From NCBI GenBank assembly GCA_003184365.1, contig NKYR01000030.1, positions 248,001-312,000 on the forward strand: DNA of 64,000 nucleotides, given 5' to 3'. This document shows, one piece after another, positions 10,116 to 20,800 of this stretch. The DNA comes from Evernia prunastri. Its lineage: Eukaryota; Ascomycota; Lecanoromycetes; Lecanorales; Parmeliaceae. The translations under genes and the position numbers were made by a program. Below the pieces are notes generated by a model. It saw only the letters and a list, made by a program, of their open reading frames with translations, did not search any database and was not told where the DNA came from. Each line of letters starts with the position of its first letter. Position 1 is the first letter of the stretch.

Positions 10116-12522
10116 ATGTTGAAGTTTGCGACCTTTACATCAGACATCGAGCTCCCCTTCTATACGTCTCTGGCGTCTCACAAGATAAATCATGATAAGC
10201 TTGACGACTCAGCTAGACGACTTCTCGGTCTGTACGAGATCAGATCAAGCGACTCGCCGGAAGCCTCATGTCGCTTACAGATTCACGGTAACGCTTTTAC
10301 CAACGATGCCGTCCCGGCGGGCTTTTGTCGAGCTGAAGGTATGATAAAAAACGTTAATACAATAGAGGAATATCGAAATTTGGACAAGGGAGCGATATTA
10401 TCGCAAGCAGCGCGCACCATCTGGGATGCGATTAATGATGGAACCATATACTCATGTCCTTCGCTGCTCGCCTTCTTCACTGCGATCTGCTTTGCAGACC
10501 TCAAGAAATACAAGTTCACCTACCTGTTCGCTTTTCCAGCTCTCCATTCAGATCCCCCATGGAGAATAGTATCGAACACGGAGCCGCGTCTAGGACGGGA
10601 CAACGATAATCACGAAGAAGGTGGCGCGATCGTTCACATGACAGGGGAAGAGACGGCAGCACTGGTGGACTCCGTTCAAACTTGGCGCTATATTGTTGAT
10701 GCGCGGCAGCACGGCTTCTTTCTTGCCAAGAAACGACGAGCAAACTCATTCTCCGGATACAGCAGTAAAGCCGAAAAAACGGACGATGGTACCAGCATGG
10801 ACGGTGAGACTATTTATAGACCGACAACACCTGGATCGCCTGGGGACTCTTTGGGGTTCACTTGGGCTGTCGGGTCATTGATAGATTACGAGCGCGGGTT
10901 CTTTGAAGACACACTTGAAGAGGATCGATTCGTTGGTTTCACGGACCCATCGACGTACCCAATGTATCCGGGCTGGATGCTACGGAATCTATTAGTGCTA
11001 ATAAGGAGGCGGTGGAAGCTGAATAGGGTCCAAATCTTGTGTTATAGAGACATCCAGGCGCGTCGGGACGAAGCTGAAAGTATCATACTTCCCTTGGAGC
11101 TGGAAGCTAGTGATTCATCAACTTCACTCGCTCAGAGCCTCTCACTTTCAGACAACATGCCAAAAGTAACAGGCTGGGAGCGTAACAGTGTAGGTAAAGT
11201 GATGAGTCGGATTGCGAATCTAGGGGAATACATGGACCCCAAACGGTATGTTCGAAGCCGAAGTTCGAACCACAGAGCAGCATCTAACAGCTGTCTCTAG
11301 CTTAGCCGATCAAGCTGTTGACCTGAACTTAAAGCTTATCAAATGGCGCATTGCCCCGGGCTTGGACTTAGACAAGATCAAAGACACCAAATGTCTACTT
11401 CTAGGGGCAGGGACATTGGGCAGCTATGTGGCACGCAATCTTATGGTGCGTATTTTGTTGCTGCTACATATTGGCTGTATTTTTACTGAGCAGTTGGTCC
11501 GACCTCAGGGCTGGGGTGTTCGAAAGATCACGTTTGTCGACAATGGTTCGGTCTCATTCTCCAACCCTGTTCGCCAACCGCTCTTCAATTTCAAAGATTG
11601 TCTTGGTAGCGGAGTGAAAAAGGCAATCCGAGCGTCAGAAGCGTTGAAAGAGATATATCCTGGGGTCGATTCGAGCGGGTACACAATGTCAGTTCCGATG
11701 GCGGGGCACCCTATTGTGGACGATGCGATTGTGAAGTCGGAATTTGAGACCTTGCAGCGGCTCATCGAAGAACATGACGCCATCTTCTTGCTTATGGACA
11801 CCCGGGAAAGCCGGTGGTTGCCTACTGTTATGGGCAAGGCAGCAGGTAAATTGGTCATGAACGCGGCGTTGGGGTTCGACTCCTTCGTTGTCATGCGGCA
11901 TGGTACGAGCAGCAAGTCCAGCCTGGGGCAAGAGCTGGGTTGTTATTTCTGTAATGATGTTGTAGCCCCGGCAGATGTAGGTTGACCAAGCTGATAGTTT
12001 TCAAGAGACTGATGACTTTCTCGCAGTCTGTCACGGATCGAACACTTGATCAGCAATGTACAGTTACGCGTCCAGGAATTGCAGCGATAGCTTCGGCAAT
12101 GCTCGTCGAAATCCTTGTGTCCTTGATACAACACCCCCTGGGAGCCTCCGCTCCAGCGCCAACACATACGACGGAGGATCGTGGTGATCATCCTCTGGGT
12201 CTCGTCCCTCATCAAATTCGTGGCTATCTGTCAAACTTTCAAAATATAATGATAAAGGGCAAAAGCTACGACCGCTGTAGCGCTTGCTCGGACAAGATTA
12301 CTGGGGCTTTCAAATCTGAGGGCTGGGATTTTGTAAAGAAAGCACTCAATGAAAAAGGCTTCGTTGAGGATCTCAGCGGACTAGCAGAGGTGAGAATGAT
12401 GTCAGTACCCGACGTCACGAACTGACAAGCCGCAGGTACAGCGATCAGCAGAGAAGGCCCTGGCCCAATTGGACTGGAGCGATGACGAAGAGGACGATGA
12501 AGGTGAAGGCGAGATAATCTGA
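10116..12522 (+). CDS. ATG7: Autophagy E1-like activating enzyme Atg7
   Basis: Five exons: 10116-11245, 11301-11445, 11509-11976, 12027-12389 and 12436-12522 (730 aa). It activates Atg12 and Atg8 with ATP and passes them to Atg10 and Atg3. The N-terminal domain starts MLKFATFTSDIELPFYTSL, which fixes the ATG over an upstream in-frame one at 10038. The adenylation domain shows LLLGAGTLGSYVARNLM and, after a 63-nt in-frame intron, GWGVRKITFVDNGSV. The active-site cysteine lies in CTVTRPG. CNDVVAP and CSACSDK supply zinc-type cysteines. The C-terminus is acidic and ends DEGEGEII, as expected for the Atg8-binding tail. The 63-nt intron has no stop and would add 21 extra residues if retained. It converges on MRM2 with a 142-bp gap. 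Confidence 0.95.
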
Positions 12523-12664
12523 ATGTGGTTTGCGCAGTCTACGGTTGACGATCTCAAGTTGATTATGATGAATCCCTCGGATCACAGTGTTGGAGGTTCT
12601 AGCGCGGAGACGCGTCTCAGTATTGCAGTTGTATACACCACAAATATTCGAAGCCATCGTTGCT

Positions 12665-13961
12665 CTAAGAGCCAGCTCTTCTTCTCAATGCGACAAAGTA
12701 AGCTTCCTTAGATTCCTGCGATAAGTGAGCTTCTCCGCTGTCGAAAAGGTTTGGAATCCTCACGTTGCGTGAAGATTCTGGCTTCTCTCTGTAAACCTTT
12801 GAAAAAACGGTCTTCAATCGGAGCTCTAGAGCCTTGTCTTCTGAGCCTTGGTAGAATTTGCAGACGAAATGGCCGCCAGTCCGCAACGTGTCGAAAGCAA
12901 AGCGGAACGCGGCGTCACAGAGATCCTACAATGCATTCAATCAGCTTTTCGGAGCGTGCAAGATCACTGTTGCTTTTTACCATGTTACCGGCATGGTCTC
13001 TGAAGCTCACGCCGCTCGTGTTCATCATCCTATAATACGGGTCACTCAGACTCCTCTTCCAAAAGCCTTCTGTCTGCTCCCAGGGTTCGGACATATCGCT
13101 GAGCACCACATCCACCATTCCACTGTCCGCCTTGCCAGTCCCGGACCTGGCTCCACGCATACTTGGCGCGACTGGATCAGCATGGCTCAAAAAACTTTTC
13201 CTGTCGGGCCTTTTCTCAAGCTCGAGGTAGCTCCTCGAGCTTTGTTCAAGATCTTCTTCCGTCATCTGATGTTCCCTGTCCTCTGCGATAAAGGACAGCT
13301 CCTGTCTAATCCGCCCGCGATCAGATTCGCGCAGAAATCTTTTCACTTCCTCCTGTACAGCTGGTGACAGGAAGTTCCCTTGAATGGTCGAGACACCTTT
13401 GGGTGGTTGAGCCGGGATGGTGTCAATACCTAGCACTCTTCCGTTGGGAGCAGTCCGGTCCACGGCAACCTAAGTAGAGAGATACATTTAAATCCACGTT
13501 CGAAGTAGAGACGTAAACGTGACCAACCTGCGACCAGGATCCAGGAGCGTAACCCTAGACTTCTCAGCACCCTCCGTTGTATGTTAGAATGCGGGCGTAC
13601 CAAATCCACGACTGTCTGACCCCTACGAAATATACTATATTTCTCATTGATCTGATAATTCCGATCAGCGAAAGGGACTCGCTTTAGGAGGCCAGGAGGT
13701 GGACGCAGGCTAGCTAGAGCTGACCTCTAGAAGCTTGAAAGCAGCGCGGCTTTTCAGGCCTTGTACTTTGGCATTGATCGCAAATCTGTCTTTGAGTTGT
13801 CGTGTCTGCCATCGTTTGGAGGAGGCTGAGGAGGAATACTGTTGGATGGCTAAGCCATCCTGTCTGAGTAGTGAGCGTCCTCCCCGTGCCCAGCGATCCT
13901 GAGACCTTGTTGGGCAGATGTCTCTGTAGTTGGAGCCACTTCTTGACCCTCTAATAAACAT
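12665..13961 (-). CDS. MRM2: Mitochondrial 21S rRNA 2'-O-ribose methyltransferase (FtsJ/RrmJ family)
   Basis: Six exons: 13961-13725, 13651-13601, 13554-13528, 13469-12981, 12925-12764 and 12715-12665. Exon 3 is a 27-nt microexon encoding GYAPGSWSQ, the SAM-binding loop. Known role of the family: methylation of a uridine in the large mitochondrial rRNA. The K-D-K-E set can be traced: the Lys in SRAAFKLLE, the Asp in VVLSDMSEPW, the Lys in GGHFVCKFYQG and the Glu in SKEAYFVA. The Ser/Arg-rich N-terminus is consistent with a mitochondrial presequence. The last intron (48 nt) stays in frame if retained. Compared with bacterial RrmJ there is a roughly 70-residue insert before the DMS motif, common in fungal Mrm2. 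Confidence 0.92.
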
Positions 13962-14194
13962 GAACTCAACAATCCGCCATCACCGCTCCATTGCGGCAGG
14001 GTTGATTGGTTTGAAATTTGCTCATCGAGGCTGGAGTGGATTTTACTACGGTAATGCAGGGATCTTTTCCTACAACCTACTCCTAGTATCTTGATTAATT
14101 TCGCGGCAGCAATCGAAGCTGCCCATTATAGGTGCAGAAAATCGTTGAAATCACACCCGTATCCAACCACTTCCACAAAGCTCTTCGCCCACTA

Positions 14195-15889
14195 TTAGGC
14201 AAAATTCTTATCCTTTTTCAAGGGGGATATCGCACCAAAGGTACTAACAGTAGGACCGGTTGCTTGGCGAAGCCCAAATCTTGGGACCGCGAATCCCCCC
14301 TTTCCCAACGTCCCAGATCCCTTAAACCCACCGAGCAATCCCCCACTAATTTTAAGTGCATCCCCTTCATCCTCGTCAAACAATGTCTTCCCAAGGCCCC
14401 CTCCGAGCAACTTCCTCTTCTTCCTTTTCATCTCGAGACCGCCATGAAACGAGTCGTTGGAGGGATCTCTGATAGTTGCAGGCTCGCTGATGCTCGTTGT
14501 CGATCCACCATTCTCAATATTTTCCTCTGCAACCTGCTCCAAGGTAGGCGCAGCTTTTATCTTCCGCGCAGGAAGAGCCTTTGAGTTGATTTTGCCTTTC
14601 TTCGCGTTTTCAAGTATACTTGGCTTATTCGCTTGCATTAGGTTTCTCGTGACATCAGGCACATGCACTGGGTCGCAAACTGCGTCCAAGGGCGCCTCGT
14701 CTTGGTTGGTCTTCCCAGACAAGCGGTCGAATTCTTTGCAATGCTCTCCATCGTCTTCACTAGCGTTGGTCGAAGGTGGACTGTCTGGGGCCACGCTGGT
14801 CGCTCGATTGAGGAAGGGAGTGATGGAGAATGTGGATTTCTCGCCAATCAGAATCGATCTCCCCTTTCTCTTCTTCGCCGCTGGAAGGTCTCCGGGCGTA
14901 CCGATTATAGTGCCGCCATCTATATGCTCAGCTGCTCGTTTACGAGGATTCCCCGTCAAAGATGTAGTTGGGGCCATAGACGCGGATGCGCGACTCGGTT
15001 TGCCGCGATTGGATGCTTGGGCCGATTGCAGGGATATCTGCGCGTCTTTGAGCTGCTCCTTAGTAGACTTCACTTTGTTTCTGAACGCATCCAAGCGAGA
15101 TTCCAATGTGGTTATCCTTTTTTCTGATTCGATGGAGTCCTTTTGAGCCTCGCGCTCGATCTTCTGTCGTTCCCGGCGTTCTTTTGAAAGATCCGCCTGC
15201 AAGTTCTCGAATCGAGATTCGAGTTTGGCCTCTTCAGCCTGTAATTTGCCTTCCTTAACTAACGCTCTCTGGCTGGCGCGTTTTTCTGTTTCCAGCTCTA
15301 CCTGCAATGTGCTCAATTGTCGCTGCAAAGATAATTTCTCAGCAAGCAACGACTGATGTGATGCCGCTTGAGATCGCAAATGGTCGAGCTCGGGTTTCAA
15401 TGCTGACAGCTCGCGGGCTAGTGTGAGCTTTTCAGTCAGCATTTTCGTGGAATCCATGGTCACTCCGTGCAAAGAACTGAGTTCTGCCTGAGACGAGACG
15501 TCAGCCTTATTTCCTGAGATTACTGTTATTTTCGTGAACGTAGATACCTTTAATGTTTCGATCTCCCGTGATCTAATCCTTAAGTCTCCCTGTGCGCTTT
15601 CCAATTTGCCGCCACCCACTTCAAGGTCCTCCTGGAGTTGCTTATTGAATCTCCCTAATTCATCCATGCGGTCTTCATCGTGAATGAATTGTGCATGCAA
15701 CTCGTCATTATCTTGTTCCAAGAGCAGTGTGTACACTCGAAGTTGCCTAAGCCGCTCCGTATCACAAACAGCTTCAACCTGGCGGCAAGTCCTTTCGTAA
15801 GCTAGCTCGAAGGCGCGAGATTCAAGTGCCAGTTGCAGCTGCTCCATTACGCTCACTCTTCGCCTCAATGACTTCCTCTTTGATTTCAA
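14195..15889 (-). CDS. Coiled-coil protein with basic Gly-rich C-terminus, unrecognised
   Basis: The ORF contains a likely 60-nt in-frame intron (15547-15488, GTATCT..CTCAG), giving exons 15889-15548 and 15487-14195, about 544 aa. Two starts are possible; the second Met (MEQLQLALES, 15847) begins directly with helix. Roughly residues 15-290 are heptad-like, charged and rich in Glu/Lys/Leu/Gln, so a long coiled coil. The middle has basic clusters (NPRKRAA, AAKKRKGRS) that could be nuclear signals. The end has KRKKRKLLGGGLGKTLFDEDEGD followed by Gly/Phe-rich repeats. I do not recognise the family; a nuclear structural or kinetochore/spindle role would be a guess. Head-to-head with OST3. Confidence 0.7.
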   Translation of the reverse strand: MKSKRKSLRRRVSVMEQLQLALESRAFELAYERTCRQVEAVCDTERLRQLRVYTLLLEQDNDELHAQFIHDEDRMDELGRFNKQLQEDLEVGGGKLESAQGDLRIRSREIETLKVSTFTKITVISGNKADVSSQAELSSLHGVTMDSTKMLTEKLTLARELSALKPELDHLRSQAASHQSLLAEKLSLQRQLSTLQVELETEKRASQRALVKEGKLQAEEAKLESRFENLQADLSKERRERQKIEREAQKDSIESEKRITTLESRLDAFRNKVKSTKEQLKDAQISLQSAQASNRGKPSRASASMAPTTSLTGNPRKRAAEHIDGGTIIGTPGDLPAAKKRKGRSILIGEKSTFSITPFLNRATSVAPDSPPSTNASEDDGEHCKEFDRLSGKTNQDEAPLDAVCDPVHVPDVTRNLMQANKPSILENAKKGKINSKALPARKIKAAPTLEQVAEENIENGGSTTSISEPATIRDPSNDSFHGGLEMKRKKRKLLGGGLGKTLFDEDEGDALKISGGLLGGFKGSGTLGKGGFAVPRFGLRQATGPTVSTFGAISPLKKDKNFA

Positions 15890-16135
15890 ATTTCGAAAAT
15901 CGAATTTATTGACTTAGTTGCAGGGTAGGATCAGCTCAGGCGCAGCTCGGCGCAGGAAGACGCGAAGTAAACAAAACATAAAAGTCCCTAGCTGCGGAAA
16001 CTAGGTAGAGTACATTAACGTTGCGGATAAATGATGATGCGAAGGCCAGAAGTCCAGAAAACCGACCGGTACAGTGAGTGATCAGGCATATCATTGTTCA
16101 TCCTCACAACCACAACTGAATTGTAACGAGCCAGA
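15890..16135. promoter_or_regulatory. Short divergent promoter, coiled-coil gene / OST3
   Basis: 246 bp separate the two divergent start codons, so both promoters must fit here or overlap. No named operator motif could be assigned. Confidence 0.5.
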
Positions 16136-17305
16136 ATGAAGCTGCCAAGCTTACTCACTCTAACACTACTGCCAATCTTAGCCTTTGCGGCGAAAAGACC
16201 GTCTGGTGGGACGTATGAGACATACCATGCTAAATCGCAATCATCGTCACCTTTAAGACTAGATGATGCCTCGTACGACGAATTGACAGCAATTCCTCGT
16301 AATCATTCTGTGGTTGTGCTTCTTACTGCTCTTGAAGCACGTTTTGGCTGCCAACTATGTCGAGATTTCCAACCTGAATGGGACTTGCTTGGGAAGAGTT
16401 GGGCAAAGGGGGATCGACATGGGGAATCTCGAATCTTGCTGGGGACACTAGATTTCGCAGATGGCAAGGGGACTTTTCAGAAGGTATTTCTTATTGAAGA
16501 AGTGGCATTAATGCTACCCCTGGCTTCGTTCGGCTGACAGCTGTTCCCCAGCTCATGCTTCAGACGGCTCCTATTTTTCTTCTATTTCCACCAACTACAG
16601 GTCAGAATGCAAAGCCGGACGGGCAGCCCATTCGATATGATTTTACTGCTGGGTCAGTCTGTGTGGAAGATCTCGATGCACTGTTTGGCTGACTTTCGTT
16701 ATACTGAAGTCCCCAGTCTGCCGAGCAAGTAGTTGGTTGGATAAGTCGTTATTTGCCAGACGGTCCCAAACCCGCCATACAGCGACCTTTCAATTACGTT
16801 CGCATCATCACCATCACTACTACTCTCCTTGGCATTGTGTCCTTCTTGAGTGTCGCATACCCTTATATTCTACCAGTGATACAGAACAGGAATTTGTGGG
16901 CTGGGATCAGTCTGATTACCATTCTACTATTCACAAGTGGTCACATGTTCAATCACATCAGAAAGGTCCCATACGTGGCAGGGAATGGCCAAGGTGGTAT
17001 ATCCTATTTTGCTGGGGGGTTTTCCAATCAATTCGGCATGGAGACCCAAATTGTAGCTGCTATGTGTATGTTCCTCCTTCGAAGTCGGCACTTAGCACCC
17101 TCACGCTAATAGTCTTCATTTAGATGGCACGCTTTCGTTCGCGACCATTGCCCTAGCGCTAAGAGTACCTCGCATGTCAGATCCCAAAAAGCAGCAACTG
17201 GCCATTTTCATTTGGGGGGCCGTAATGTTTGGCATGTATAGCTTTTTACTCAGCGTCTTCAGGATCAAGAACGGAGGCTATCCTTTCCATTTACCGCCAT
17301 TCTGA
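16136..17305 (+). CDS. OST3: Oligosaccharyltransferase subunit Ost3/Ost6
   Basis: Four exons: 16136-16483, 16552-16652, 16710-17065 and 17124-17305. The protein starts with a signal peptide (MKLPSLLTLTLLPILAFAA). A lumenal thioredoxin-like domain follows with the redox motif CQLC, then four transmembrane segments (IITITTTLLGIVSFLSVAYPY; WAGISLITILLFTSG; FATIALALRV; AIFIWGAVMFGMYSFLL) and a short tail HLPPF. It is the oxidoreductase subunit that tethers nascent glycoproteins while the OST complex glycosylates Asn in the ER. Exon 3 uses the AG at 16709 so that the frame gives TAGPQSAEQV; the next AG would create a stop. Ost3 and Ost6 cannot be told apart here. Confidence 0.93.
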
Positions 17306-17870
17306 TAGCAGGTATGAGGACCTCAAACCAGCTGCCAGTGGTATTGTGGCGTGACTGTACGAAATACTTGTGTAATAGAGACGTTTAGGTGGACAATGAA
17401 TATGCCCTATTGCAGTCTTGTTGACATCAAACGTATGACCATGTCAGTCCGCATGCATGTCACTTGTCATGCCTGTAGGATCTTAGAACCTAGAAAATGG
17501 GTTGTGCTACCTTTCTCTATGAATCTCCGAGGGCAGTATGTGCCTTGCCTTCATTTAAGAGGCTTGCTTGCTGCCAGCACCCATAGGAATTTTTATACTC
17601 CTATGGTAGTGCTGTTGTGTAAAGGGTCAATCTCTGACCAGGGTAAGTCTTATATTACTTCCCAGGCAGCCAGAGTAGCTCGCACTCTCTGTTGGAAATG
17701 GATGCCTCAGCTAGTCAGAAAAGGTAGATGACTAAGCGAACATGAAAGTAGGGAACTCCGCAAAAAAAAAAAAAACAGCGCAAAACCACATTTTTGTTCC
17801 CACAACCACAACGACATCATTTATGGGCCTGAGATCTACAGTACGGTAATCAGCTTATTATAAAACATCT
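17306..17870. other. transition from OST3 3' flank into AT-rich block
   Basis: A plus-strand ORF of 126 codons (17351-17731) has no recognisable domain and is followed by a 14-nt A tract (17763-17776). Coding status is doubtful. Confidence 0.3.
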
Positions 17871-20800
17871 GCCCGTGTCCATAATGAGCGGTTTATACGA
17901 CTATAAATCTCGAATCTAAGGATTTTCTGAAAATCGCGCAATGTCACGTACTCTTTTCGATAGTTAGATCATCAAAAGTCTTTCTTTCGACTGAGTTATA
18001 CTATTCAACGATATAAATATCTATCGATCTCGCTCTCTCATAAGTCTATCATATTCAATAAATACAGTCAATCTCTCGACGCGTTCGCAAGATGTCACGT
18101 GTTATTTCAGTTAGCAATAAATAGTTATTTCAGCAAAGATCGTAACGTCTCTACACTGTCAGATCTCAATATCTAGACATTACATTTTACTTTACTTCAC
18201 ATCAAGTTTTCGTAATATCGATACACTTTCTTATTTCAAAATAGCATATTCTTTTATTGTTATCGACTATCTATTCAGTCTACGACGCGAACGATTATTC
18301 ACTCTATTCTCTTTCGAGGTGTCTCGATATATACGATTTTAAATCGTTCGACTTCGCTCTATCGAAAGGTATTCGATATATTATACTACAGATAATATTC
18401 AAATCTTAAATCTCGGCTTCGTCTATCGAGCAACAGACTCTAAGAAGTAGTAATTTTTAGAGTCGTCAGAACAATCTCGCCCAGTGAGCTGGAATGAAAA
18501 AGAGTTGAAATTGGGATACTGTTCTTTGGGACCCCCGGGCTTAGAGGGGTCTCATCTCATACGGAATAACATATAGAAACACTAAGGGTTTCGGGTCAAA
18601 AAACAGGATATGGTTCTTTACGAAAGGGGTCCGGCGACCGTAGGGTAGTATCTTTCAAAGGTTTCAGCCAACTAGATTCGCTCGTGTTACGGCTATGGCT
18701 GCGCAGAAGCCTTCGACAGGCCTGCCAGGCCTTGGAGAGGCAGGAGAAGCCGGGCCAGGCTAGTACTAGTCTCTCTGTAGGATTCTCTACTTAAGCAGTC
18801 ACTTTCTAGATAGATTAATCATTCTTTTTATTACTTCAAGTTCTTTATATAGATGCATCGCATCAAATAATAGCAATATCATTATAGCTTGTTAAGAGTG
18901 TCGTCTTTATTGATAGACTCTTTAGACTATTATCAATCAGCTTATTTGCTAATTACTTTATTACTTTCGCTTACACTCAGTTATCTATCGTAACGTCATT
19001 AAGCTTATCGTCTGATACTCTCAGTATACGTATATAACTTATTAACGATCTCGTCAGAGTAGTCTTTCAGCTTGACGTCTTTATTGACGTCACTGATAAG
19101 ACTTATCTACACGAGATATTCCGCGAGACTAATCTTGTCATTAATTATATCTATTATTATTATTCTGGCTTTGAGTTATTAGTCTCTATTATCGCTATAG
19201 TACGATAATCTAAGCGTTTATCGTCTAAATTATCTGCTTTTCTCGTTAATTAAGTCACAGATACTTTAGCTTTTCGTCGCTTCTTCAAAGTATTTATCGA
19301 TCGCATCTACGACTATCGTAGATTGTTTTAGCTGATTGACTACTATCGACAGCACGATTCGTTATTTATCGAAACTAGTTTAATAAGCTCTTCTTCAAAA
19401 TCTTCTATTAAAGACTTTTCGACTTATTTCAATTTATATAATTCTTTAACAGCAGTCAGAACTAGTTCAACGACTATTCTCTTAGATCGATCTGATACGA
19501 TTATCACTAAGACTGTTAAAGTCTTTCGCAGAAGAATTATCTCTACTTCTATGTTTATAGAAGACGTTCTCAGAGATTCAATAATAAATACTCTCGTCTT
19601 TACGCAGACTTAGATAAATCAAATAGTCTTTATTATAATTAATGTTATACGTTTAATTAACATAAATTAATAATCGCTTAATATAGTTTCTTAGAATAAA
19701 GAAAGACGATTATCTTAATCGTAGTTTTGAGCTCGTAACGTAGATTACTTCGATTTTAATTTTAATATATCTATTATAAAAGTCAAGAACAATTATAATG
19801 TTTATTATAATATCTTTAGTTTTATTAATCGCTTGAGAGTGAAATGTGATATTATAAATATATGACAAGGAACGAGGCTTGATACATTGTCTATGTACGT
19901 GACTTGGCTAGGTGTACAAGACGAAAGGTCAGGAACAAGAAGAACAGGTGACCCCGAGCAGCCCTTAAGGGGCTGTCGGCTAATACACGGCTAGGCTGAA
20001 ATCTCATGGAATCTCATGGAAGCTCCGGTGGCCATGATAGCTCCGGTGGCCGAGTCACACCGTGACAATATAGCTTTACTCAGATAGAATCTAAACATTT
20101 ATCTATTAGACACTATCGATATTTAATATATTAATAAATTGTCTTATATTATTCGAATAGACTTAAAGAACGATTAGAATAGTGTTAAAGAATAATGTGA
20201 TATCTTAAAGACTCGATTTCGTGATTCTTCTAAAAGGTTACTATTTATTATCGAAGTTATTTAATATATAATTAAGAATATACGCGTTCGAAAGAATTTC
20301 GTAGATTACGTTAATAGTATTCTTAAGAATATAGAGCTCGCTTCGATCGAGACTGAATAAGTTCTATTGATCTATAAATATATAAATAGCGAACTTCGTC
20401 GTAATCTATCTAAATTATCAGACACGTTGATTATATCAAGTTTTATTAACGAATTGCGACTTCAAAAGAACATTTAATACGATATTTATAATAAATATAA
20501 TAAGCTTTCGTCGTCTATCAAAGTCAAATATAAGTAAGATTAGTATAATAGTTCTCGTTTCTTCTATTTCTCAAATTCGTATCGTCTATATCGCGCTAAG
20601 CCTATTCAGGCGGTAGCCTCTAAGGAGGCCTTGGCGTACCGTGACAATATAATAATAAGTATAAAAGTTATAATAAATTACTAATATCTTATGATAATTT
20701 CAACTCTTATGAAAATAGATTTTATATATCGTATATTAATGATTTTTAGAATAATATGAATAATAATTAATTATAGTTATAGACTATATAGATTCAATAA

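Noticed and set aside
14457..15146. 229-codon plus-strand ORF
   Set aside because: Antisense to the coiled-coil gene; no domain.
17351..17731. 126-codon plus-strand ORF downstream of OST3
   Set aside because: No recognisable domain; lies at the edge of the RIP block.
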